64,000 nucleotides of DNA, taken from Owenia fusiformis (Eukaryota > Annelida > Polychaeta > Sabellida > Oweniidae). Both the position numbers and the translations under genes were made by a program. Below, in pieces: positions 23,901 to 35,200 of the stretch. The stretch's first letter is position 1. Each line of letters opens with the position of its first letter. Location: contig CAIIXF020000004.1 in assembly GCA_903813345.2 (NCBI GenBank), forward strand, positions 31,437,985-31,501,984. Direction: 5' to 3'. The notes beneath the pieces are model-generated. The model was not told where the DNA came from. It did not search any database and saw only the letters and a list, made by a program, of their open reading frames with translations.

Positions 23901-25310
23901 CAATGTGTTGTCCCTCGCCCCATGGTTACATTCAAGTAGGTTTTAGTACATTCTGACCAATTTGTATTTCCAGACTTATTCATTTCATTATTATGTTATA
24001 CTGACCTACTTATGTGCTTAGTATGTTTTTAATCTTGACAATGTGTTGTCCCTCGCCCCATGGTTACAATCAAGCAGGTTTTAGTACATTTTGACCAATT
24101 TGTATTTCCAGACTTAGTCATTTCATTATTATGTTATACTGACCTACTTATGTGTTTAGTATGTTTTTAATCTTGACAATGTGTTGTCCCTCGCCCCATG
24201 GTTACATTCAGATTCAAGCAGGTTTTAGTACATTCTGACCAATTTGTATTTCCAGACTTAGTCATTTCATTATTATGTTATACTGACCTACTTATGTGCT
24301 TAGTATGTTTTTAATCTTGACAATGTGTTGTCCCTCGCCCCATGGTTACATTCAAGCAGGTTTTAGTACATTCTGACCAATTTGTATTTCCAGACTTCAT
24401 TTCATTTCATTATTATGTTATACTGACCTACTTATGAGTTTAGTATGTTTTTAATCTTGACAATGTGTTGTCCCTCGCCCCATGGTTACATTCAGATTCA
24501 AGCAGGTTTTAGTACATTCTGACCAATTTGTATTTCCAGACTTAGTCATTTCATTATTATGTTATACTGACCTACTTATGTGTTTAGTATGTTTTTAATC
24601 TTGACAATGTGTTGTCCCTCGCTCCATGGTTACATTCAGATTCAAGCAGGTTTTAGTACATTCTGACCAATTTGTATTTCCAGACTTAGTCATTTCATTA
24701 TTATGTTATACTGACCTACTTATGTGTTTAGTATGTTTTTAATCTTGACAATGTGTTGTCCCTCGCTCCATGGTTACATTCAGATTCAAGCAGGTTTTAG
24801 TACATTCTGACCAATTTGTATTTCCAGACTTAGTCATTTCATTATTATGTTATACTGACCTACTTATGTGTTTAGTATGTTTTTAATCTTGACAATGTGT
24901 TGTCCCTCGCTCCATGGTTACATTCAGATTCAAGCAGGTTTTAGTACATTCTGACCAATTTGTATTTCCAGACTTAGTCATTTCATTATTATGTTATACT
25001 GACCTACTTATGTGTTTAGTATGTTTTTAATCTTGACAATGTGTTGTCCCTCGCTCCATGGTTACATTCAGATTCAAGCAGGTTTTAGTACATTCTGACC
25101 AATTTGTATTTCCAGACTTAGTCATTTCATTATTATGTTATACTGACCTACTTATGTGTTTAGTATGTTTTTAATCTTGACAATACTGCTTATTTTTATC
25201 AACATAACAATGATGGATAATTAATATCTTAGTCATCGAATAGTAATTAGTATATAAATCTTGCATAATCACGGACCATGACGTGTTTGAAGAAACTTAG
25301 ATGTACTTAT
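20995..25310. mobile_element. Pearl-like dispersed element with a giant tandem core
   Basis: The left flank (20995-21160, starting TGGTCATTTAGACAGATAGA) and right flank (25183-25250, ending ATCTTAGTCATCGAATAGT) match a compact copy at 53838-54260 that has a single core unit. Here the core is expanded to about 28 units of 138 or 144 bp; the two sizes differ by presence of AGATTC after TTACATTC. A complete right flank also occurs inside the array at 21743-21860. Known family: bivalve 'pearl'/CvA elements with tandem cores. Family membership is inferred from architecture. It ends about 0.85 kb upstream of the protease ATG. Confidence 0.8.
21160..25180. repeat. 138/144-bp tandem (satellite-like) array
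   Basis: Units run TTGTCCCTCGCCCCATGGTT, then ACATTC(AGATTC)AAGCAGG, TTTTAGTACATTCTGACCAA, TTTGTATTTCCAGACTTAGT and so on. Sequence between units is highly uniform. The last four 144-bp units (about 24610-25170) share the variant CGCTCCATGG and look identical, suggesting recent local amplification. Confidence 0.93.
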
Positions 25311-25904
25311 ACGCATTCACTGAATTTATTGTTTTTATTTTCATATTAATCAATGGAAAATCATCATATTACACCATTATATTTATGTTTATGTAAACAA
25401 GTAGATTTATAACCTAAATAATTTTTGCCTCATGTCTTGCAACTCAATGCATTTATGTTATTTTCTGAAAATTTTCTGATATAAAGTATAAAGTAAAGTA
25501 TATCACGTATATCATTAATCACATATGCAAGAGTTCCGTATTACTACTCTGATTGCAGCGTATACTAGACGTAATACCGGATAGAGGAAGTGAAACGGTT
25601 ACCGCTGATGCAAATAGTCCGTTCGTGTGATACATGATAAAATGCTGTAATGCTATTGAGTTTACTGACAACGTGGATTTAAGGGACAACAGGCAATAAC
25701 CAGAGGTAAGCGGAAAGACTGATATAATACATATGTAGTAACACGTGGAATTATGCCATACATTACAATTTGTAGAATCTTTATTTTCGATATTTACAAT
25801 CAATTAAATAAAAATATGATAAGGTTGGCGCATTATAAATATATCCTAAATTAGTCAGAAAAAAATGTTATGTAATGTTTTACTTCATCAGTATATGTAG
25901 TTGA
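25311..25904. other. Gene-free stretch upstream of the protease
   Basis: The 94-aa minus-strand frame at 25519-25803 has no splice or domain support; no other feature is seen. Confidence 0.5.
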
Positions 25905-26020
25905 AATACTGATGGACCGGGGATCGCATCTTCGTTCACTCGGCTTCCGTCGGATGAACGCAGTGAAGACCGAGCGTGGGAAGATGGGTGATCGGAGGAT
26001 GACACAAATGTAGTATTTTT
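25905..26020. repeat. Imperfect palindrome in the protease 5' flank
   Basis: TACTGATGGACC..GATCGCATCTTC..CTCGG is roughly mirrored by CCGAG..GAAGATGGGTGATCGGAGGATG..TAGTA, about 130-250 bp upstream of the ATG. It is probably a small MITE. Confidence 0.45.
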
Positions 26021-26090
26021 GACATTGTATTTATCGTTTATACTGTTTTTCCTCTTATTTGTTTTTTCGGATTATTTGTTGAGTATACAA

Positions 26091-26098
26091 ATATATAT
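26091..26098 (+). promoter_or_regulatory. Candidate TATA box of the protease gene
   Basis: ATATATAT lies 55 nt before the ATG at 26153, giving room for a start site near 26120 and a short 5' UTR. This is inferred from spacing. A TAG|GTAAACG acceptor-like site at 26123 is an alternative sign of an upstream exon. Confidence 0.3.
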
Positions 26099-26152
26099 GG
26101 ATGTGCATCCTTTTAATTTGTAGGTAAACGCTTACCAATACTCACTTATATT

Positions 26153-26229
26153 ATGAAGAGGTATATTCTGGCGATAGTGTTGGCACTAACGGTCATACAT
26201 GTAGGGGTTCTAGCTAATTCCGATTTCCG
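26153..26229 (+). CDS. Protease exon 1 (signal peptide)
   Basis: The ATG at 26153 opens a basic n-region and hydrophobic core. The exon ends in phase 2 at CG|GTAGGT. Confidence 0.88.
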
Positions 26230-29200
26230 GTAGGTCAACCATTTCACTTACACAAAACAAATATGGACGTGTCAAAATATTGTTGTTACAGACCACAATC
26301 AAACAGGCGAACCCTACAAAATAATAATAAATATTATATTGATTAATAACTATTATTTTGATTAATTTCAATGCGAGTATTACAATATGGTTATACAGTA
26401 AACGCGTGTTACAGGTCGAAATTAAGACGAGCATCGGACCCAGCCAAGAAAGTCAACCGTCAATATATCATTAACTTGGGTGCGACAGTTTCAAATTCGG
26501 AAGGTCAGTCATTTTCATTCTCAAATATATTTGATCAGTGTCAAAACAACAGTAAATAATATTGATGATGATAAGCTTGATAGTATGAATAGAATAACAA
26601 ATGTTTTATTTAATTTTTCGTGAATTGAATATATGTGGCACTTTAAAATGATGACATTCGCCATTAGCCTTTTGGCTTCGTTGAATATTACTTGTAAAAG
26701 ATAAAGGGGATATCCTATGATCTATGACTGATGTGGTTATTCTTATACGTTTTTGTCATATCCCGAGTGAAGGAATAACAAAAACAAACATGTTCAAATT
26801 TTCATTTCCATATTTTTTCGAATTACTTTCATTATAGGTCTTACGAGGGATGATCCAGAAGTAAGGTGACAGTATCTGCCATTTCAATATTTTTTAACCA
26901 AATCCCATGACATTTTTAGAGTATTTGCACATCTATGTGCTTGAACGATACAATTACAATAATTAATAAAATTAATACGACACTCTTGATTTCCTTATAG
27001 TAATGAACCATCTTCAAGCGACAAGGGGACTCTTCACGACAGATAATGATGACAATGCCGGGGTTGATACATCAATGGTTGATGGTCGCGGTGGTTGTTG
27101 GATTAAACGGAGGGGCAAATTTATCGATATGATTGGTTTCAAAGCTTACATTGTGTCGTGTATTTCAGAAAGGTGAATGGAACTGGTTTAAGGGTTATAT
27201 CATATACAAAGTGTCCTTAAGTTCTATTTACACTTTGCTTAGACTTCGTATTGAGACTTTATGGACATAAATTACAAAACTTGATGTAACTTAGCGTAGC
27301 GTAACGTAACGTAGCGTAACCTAACACAATATGATATGTACTGTGATGTGCGACTTTTATTCTTCACATAGATGCTTACGTGTTGAAGTAAATTTTGTTG
27401 ATCATGAGAAATCACACGTTCAAACTTATTGATACACCCCTCACCAAAAGTTTGTCAAACGGAAGTCTCATTTTGATGACTTCGTTATAATCTTTTTGTG
27501 TGTCGTCAAATTCGTTAGGTTGCGAAATATTGCAGTAAATAAGGAACAAATAGATTCAAACGTTGTCAAGCTTTGATATACTATCAAATGAATACCTACG
27601 TTTGCCAAACTAATGGAGGGGAGTGTACTTGTTTCAATAAACTTTTATCAGTCAATAAACAATTTAATAAATCAAATCACTACTTTGCTCCTAATCCAAT
27701 GATTTAAGTACGAATTTTTTAAACCCACCGCCATGTTTCATTTACATCTGGCTTTCATAATATTACTAATATTACTAGCAAGGGATAACTAATCCGAAGA
27801 GGACCATGATTCTACACATTGACGTACAAGAAACACGCATCTGGGAGAACTTGAACGTAAATGTGTAATATTATGACCCAAGGAGTTGTTGTCCACTTCT
27901 CGATCGGTTGAAAGGAGAACTTTATAACAATTATTTTCTTCGCACCTTTATAACCTCAATCGGGCAATTTAAGTTGTCCACATGGGGCCATAATTTTACT
28001 CGTTTCACGTACATGTTCTTCAAAAATGCTAACTTTAGTTTCTTATGATGTAGACATATTTTTGTAAATACTATTACGTAATGGACTTCTTGCTTAATAG
28101 TGATCTAAATCAAATCCTGGCTTTGCCAATCGTCAAATCAGTTCAAGAGAGCGTACGGTTCAGTTTGGATACAGATAAAGATCTGAACGCTGCTGCTAGA
28201 AGTCATCATGGAGGCCGTGTGAAAAGAAACGAACGACGTTGTACTATTATTAACAGTTGTGTTACGAGGAACGTCAATAGCTGGGTAAGGCCCGGATGTT
28301 GTCCAATCATCAACAGATGTGAATTAACAAAGATAATTTCATTATGGTTTGACCCCCTCCCCTCCAACCTCCGATCACAGAACTTCAAAATCCAAAATAT
28401 ATTCTTTCTTTCTACCCCCTGCGATAAGCAGTTAGCATTTCCCCGATTATGAAATCGCAGTCTGATTGGCTGTCGCAACACTGCGACAGAAATCATGTAT
28501 AAGTCATTGCGCATAAGATCACGTGATTCAGTTTAATCGGGCGCTTCCAAATTGATTATAGCAGGGGGAAGAAGGAGGTACGGATTCTGGACACCTGCTT
28601 AGGAGGATGCCTCCCCTCATCCAACGAAATTTTAAAATGTTGATTTGTCTTTCACTTTAATATTAAAAAGTCACTAATATCCCAGTAAAATTGATATTGA
28701 AGACTTCTCATTTTATATTTAAAATTTAAAATTAAAAAACAAACATTTTATATTTTGCAAAAAACTGTGTCGGATGTCACTGATGTCTTTTTTTAAATTA
28801 AGACTCAATTAAATCACCCTCGTATTTTTTTGCATTTCTGATATACAGGGGCTTGACAGACTTGATGGTTACCTCAACAACCAACTTCTAGCAAAGGGTC
28901 TAGGAACTGACGTAGATGTCTATATTGTTGACACGTAAGTACAGAAAGGAGTAGTTAGTATAAAGCGAGTGTTAAGACCCAATTTTGATCGTCGTAATAC
29001 TCACTGGCGGATCTGGGGGGGGGGGGGGGGGGGGCAGAATTTTTTTTTGCTTTTTTGGCCATTACTGGACCTTTTTATGCCTTATTTAAACAATTCTGGT
29101 CAAATTTTGTAGTAAATGGGCCTCAAAATTTGGCCCACTTGTGGGTTTTAGGGGCCCAACATTTTTTTCTCTCACCTCAGATTTGCCCCCCCCCCTTGGC

Positions 29201-32200
29201 CTTGTTGGTTCCCAGATCCGCCCATGATACTCGCCTGATGCTACTGAAAAGCATATTTTTGCTTGCAGTATGTCAGGTGATCGTACACAAGTGGTAAGCA
29301 AAATACGAAACCAATCAAGTAGAATAACTATAACATATGGTAGCATTTGCGTGTTCATATTGTGAACACTTAATACATATATTAATGATTTAAAGAAATA
29401 TAGTTAAATACATTAAATTGTTAGGAGCTTAACTTACCGTTGAAATATGAAGTTTTGGATCTCTGAATATATATTCAAACATTCCAAGTGTGTCTCAGCC
29501 AATTACTCAGATGCGAGTAGCTGGGTAGTTACCAGTTTCGCCACCAGGTGGCTAATTCGGGGGATATAGCATGGCAGGGTGTTACAAAGTTCCCGTAAAC
29601 TTGAATATTAATCAGTTTAAGTTTCCAAAAGTGACATCAGTTTGACTGGATTTTGAATTTTAAATGACGTAAATCTGAAGTAGACTAATTAGCGCTTGTT
29701 TTGTATGCGCGCTACACACATTACTGTATTGATTCATGGACTTTTCGTTCGTGGTAACGTTGTGAAAAACATTGCAAGCTTAATGTCTCCATTCTATATA
29801 AGGTTCAACTGATGAATGGAATGGACATTCCATTCCTTCGTGGGATTACATGTATGGGTTATTACATGCAATCGTGCTTTTAAATTTTCAATACAGAATG
29901 AACGAAAGAGTAATATTTCTTCCTTAAATGCATGTAATGACATAAATAAATATACTATAATACAATGACCATGAATATGTCAGTAGAAAGAAAAGTATCA
30001 ATTCGTTTATAATTATAATTTTTCAGAGGAGTTAGATACACTCACGAAGAATTCTGTGGTCGGGTTGAGACTGTAAGTTAATTTTTTTCTACTCCTACAT
30101 TTTCTTAATCTATGTTCAAAGAGCAAAAACGACTCAAGGAAGCTTTTATTTTATTTGATTATTATACGTGTATTTATTCCATTAGTTCATAAGTAGAAAT
30201 TGCACAGGTTTATAAAACATAACCGACTATGTGAGATTAGCTAAAATGAAGAAAAAAAGTTTGACTCAGTTCGAAAAGTGTATTTTTTGAGGTCGAAATC
30301 AATTTCTTTATCAAAAACTTGAAAAGAAGCAGAGCCGATATTATTGGTTGTTATCGTGATAAAAAACGTAATGGAATTTTTTAGGGGAAAAACTTCGTAG
30401 ATACTGGCTCATCCGCCGATGACGACCATGGGCACGGGACTCATGTTGCGGGTATGTAGCATTTGTAGCTCGTCTTTCTACCCTCCTGATATAACAAGGT
30501 GATGCATTCCACCTGCGGGAATTTACTAGTGTTCACCAGTTTAGGCTAGATGAATTATGTCAATGCACTTTTGAATTACATGGATACAGTTATGAATTAT
30601 GTCATCGCACTTTCGAATTACATGGATACAGTTATGAATTATATCATCGCACTTTTGAATTACATGGATACCATTATGAATTATGTCATCGCACTTTTGA
30701 ACTTCGTTGATACTATTATGAATTATGTCACCGCACTTTTGAATTACATGGATACAAAAATGAATTTTGTCATCGCACTTTTGAATAACATGGATACATT
30801 TATGAATTATGTCAATGCACTCTTGTATAACATGGATACAATTATGAATTGTTATCACACTTTTGAATTACATGGATACAGTTATGAATTATGTCATCGC
30901 ACTTTTGAATTACATGGATACAGTTATGAATTCTGTCATCGCACTTTTGAATTACATGGATACCATTATAAATTATGTCATCGCACTTTTGAACTTTATG
31001 GATACTATTATGAATTATGTCACCGCACTTTTGAATTACATGGATACAATAAAGAATTTTGTCATCGCACTTTTGAATAACATGGATACAATAATGGATT
31101 TTGTCATCGCACTTTTCAATTACATGGATACAGTTATGAATTATGTCATCGCACTTTTGATTTACATGGATACAATTACGTGGATACAATAATGAATTAT
31201 GCCATCGCACTTTTGAATTACATGAATTGTGTCATCACACTTTTGATTTACGTGGATACAATAATGAATTATGTCATCGCACTTTTGAATTACATGGATA
31301 CAGTTATGAATTATGTCATCGCACTTTTGAATTATATGGATACAGTTATTAATTATTGCCCCGCACTTTTGAATTACGTGGATACAATAATGAATTATGT
31401 CATCGCACTATTAGTAAATATAGTGACATTGATGAATTATTATTTGTCAGCTCTGAAAGTAGTATAACGCCGGTTAAAGTTCATAACAATTATCATATAA
31501 TGCATAGAACAAAACAGCAGTTACAACTTGAAATTGTTCTATATTCTTTAAACATGTTATAACTCCACAGTTATTAATGAAGGTCTCACACCACTAAATA
31601 CATATAAATATATGTCAACAATCTATGGGTTTATTATTTGAAATACTACAATTATCATATAAAGATGGTTGACACTTGGTGTTTAGGTACTGCCGCGGGA
31701 CAGAAAACAGGGGTTGCCCGTAATGCAACTATTATACCTGTTAAAGTGATGGATGCTCAGGGCTTGGGAACTTCAGCGTAAGTAAGGATCCGTACCTATT
31801 AGTGTACCTATAAGAACTTAGAAAATGATTGAAAAGGGTAAAATGGAATTCCAGAATTATTTTTATGCAATTTGAATCTTTATTAAGTATATTTTCAACA
31901 AATCACAAAAATAGTGTGGAAATAATGGTAAAAATGTGTTTTTACAGTGATTCTTAACACATGTCATGTTGACTCTTCAAATGAGTAATTTTGACATATT
32001 TTCACAGAACCTTGATTAAAATCTTGAGTTTTGTAGATAGACTTAATTTCTCTTTTCAATATAAGAATTACAATGTGTCCTAATCTACTAAGCTTCACTT
32101 CATGTACCATTCATGCATAAATAGTTAGTAATCCTATTGTATTGAAAGACACCCTATTGTGTTTTTGTTGTAAACAGTGAATGACCTTCTCCATTCATTG

Positions 32201-35200
32201 ACAGATTGAGGTACTTCCACAAACCAGACCCCCTCTGAATTTACCTTTATTGTTTAGTATTGACACTATTTTATAATTCAAACATGAAATAAGAGAGGGT
32301 CCTAAGTGTGGAAGATACACAATATGAAAGTATAGCAAAAATTTTAGTTTTAAAAAGGAGGCCATATTGAAATTGCCAGAATCCATTCTGCCTTGAATGT
32401 ATTGCTTAAGGTAGATGCAACACAAAACCTTCTGCAAAAATCGAAAATCTTATTTGGAAAGACATTCTGAACTGAACCTTGCAACAAACTCTGTCATTTA
32501 CTATAACGATTGTGTCAACGTATTACGCAACAGAGACATCCAACCCGGGTTCCCATAGATAATTCTGAGGACCATGTTCAAACCTCTAAACAGACATGTA
32601 TTCAATTATCAATGATAACAAGATCAAAGGAAACATGTGTCATTTGCAATAAAGCAATTAAATCACCGGTAACTTAAAATATGTTTTTCAAAAATCTGTT
32701 CATGGGGTATACTATTAGAACATGTGATATGTAAGCAATGAGCCTGATAATCGAAAAAATATGTTTCGTATAGTCATTTGTTTGAATGGATATTGCATGT
32801 TAAAGTGTTCATATGAAATAAACTAAGACCATTATGTCATCTATCATTGTTTTAATTTCTTTGACAATGCCAAATGAAAACATAATACAATGGAAAGTCT
32901 CAACTAGATTTAGCTTGAATTTAGGTTTTGTATTTTCAACTGTTGCTCTTTGTGTTCTACCTATGTTTGTGTTCTATCTTTAATGATGTTTTGACATATA
33001 TAATAGTATCTAGGTTGAATACCTAGGTTAAAGCTACAGTATTCACAATAAGGGTGATCATGGTACTAACATGGTACTTGTTCAGAACACATTTAACAAG
33101 GTTCATTTTACCATATGATATATTATTTTTAGGGTTTATTTTATGATTTGTGTTTTCAGTATGTTGCCATTTGTGTCCCACCTTAATGATATTTTAATAT
33201 ACCCTCTAGGTTGAATGCCTACTGTATATCAACTGAGGTGATCATGGTACTATTGTTCAGAACACTTTTATTAAGGTTCATTTTTTCAAAAGATATATTA
33301 AGTTTTTAGTTTTTTTTTATAATATGTGTTTTCAATATGTTGCCCTTTGTGTTCTACCTTTACGATGTTCTGATATATCGATTGAGGAATGGTCAACATA
33401 CTTAAAATGATCATGATTGAAGACTAACATACCCCTAAATGATATTTAGAATGATTTGTGTTGTCAAACTTAAATGCACTGAATGACCTTAGTTTTAATC
33501 CAAATGACCTAATTTCATTTTTGATGTGTTCATAATTGATAAAAGTAACTATTTCCATATTATTTTCAATGAAACCTTTGGGGGCAGCTTCAGGTACATT
33601 AGGTAACGGATCCTTTGTATTTCTTTATTTTCTCCTCTAGGGAGCAAACACAATTAGAGTATAAAGTCGTACATTTTTAAATCCGTGACTCTTGGTTTGT
33701 TGAAAATATAAAAAGCAAACAAATTAACTTCCTTCAATGATACAGCATTACATATATTCCTACCGACAAACAAATATCCAAAGATTTGTGACATTAAAGG
33801 AATCGGACCGATGTAGCTTTTGTAGCAAACACATAACAATATTGTTTAATACACTTTTATCTCGTACAAGATGTAAATGTTCGAATTTGCGTCCAAATTT
33901 GCGTTTATTGGACTTAAGACAAGTATAGAACAATATTGTTAATTAATAGATGCAGAAGTTGGAAGGGGAGAAAATAGGAGGATATTAAAAATGTACATGT
34001 ATTGTACCTACACTGTTAATGTTTCTTTCCACGTGGAAGTAATTAATATTTATTTATTCATTTTTATTTATTTATTTCATGATAATATAACAATGGAATG
34101 TACAAAGCATGTGCACTCGACTCTTAGTAATTGAGCGTATCAAAAATTATTACAGAGCAATAAAAAAACATATAATATATAACAGTATAACATACGTTAT
34201 CTAAATTGTTTAGATGTAATACAGAAACTTTGAAGTCTTGATAGAAATAATTAATTTAAATAGAATGTGATCTTATAAGATATTTTCATTTATCTTTTTT
34301 CAAAAGGTCATTTTTAATGTTGCGTTTAAAAGAATTCAAAGTTTTACATGATCGAAATACAATTGGCAAAGAATTCCATAAAATAGCACCAGAATATGTC
34401 ACTGATCTTTTTGTCAATTCAGTTTTTATTTTTCTGGGGCGTATATTATATAACCGTCTTGTAGTATGATTACCAACATTATGATTGTACATGTAAAGTA
34501 TTTTTTAAAAAGATAAGCAGGAATATTCGATGGTTCCTTGACACAATTATACATAAATTTTGATTTGATGTCTCTAACCTGTGAATGTCAAAAATTGTTA
34601 AGATTTTCATTTCCCTAAATAATGGTACATTAGGTTGTTGATAATCTGCATTACAAATCAGTCTTACAACTTCTTTCTGAAGATTAAGTAATGGTGTAAG
34701 TAATGATTTGTTGGCATTACCCCATATGATGCTGCAATATGAAATATGTGAATAAACAAGTGAATAGTAAATGTCTAACAAAGCAAGTCTTGATAGTTTA
34801 TTTCTTACTTTGAAATATGTTAACATTAAAAGTAATATGTAAATATGTTCATTTTTGTTTGTACATTTTATCACTATAAACCAATTAATATTATTGTAAA
34901 TTGTATATGACCTTGTATCATGTATTATTTAAATATTATCAATCTTCATCATTAATTATAAATTCTTCAAACCTAAACAGAATAAACATGTCTGATAAAT
35001 CTAGTGACATATAAAACTGATTTTACACAAGCGAATTAGAAGAGTTGATTTTTATACGGTTGCAAGATCATCAGCATTGTTTAGTTCAATGCGGATTTAT
35101 TTCAATTACCAAGATAATATAACTAGGGTAAAACATTATGGAATTTATTTTGTATCAAAACGATACAAATATCAATACGCGATCCATGTGAAAAATCGAA

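Noticed and set aside
21160-25180. CRISPR-like appearance of regularly spaced repeats
   Set aside because: Units are contiguous 138/144-bp tandem copies without unique spacers, in a eukaryotic context.
25519-25803. 94-aa minus-strand frame upstream of the protease
   Set aside because: No signal peptide, domain or consistent splice sites.
28206-28514. 102-aa minus-strand frame
   Set aside because: Antisense shadow of protease exon 4 and the adjacent MITE.
29055-29358. Overlapping 80- and 90-aa frames on both strands
   Set aside because: They lie across the small hAT-like MITE with G and C runs.
30541-31467. Several long frames (95-176 aa) on both strands
   Set aside because: They arise from a 42-bp tandem repeat within intron 7; the same repeat is open on both strands and has no domain.
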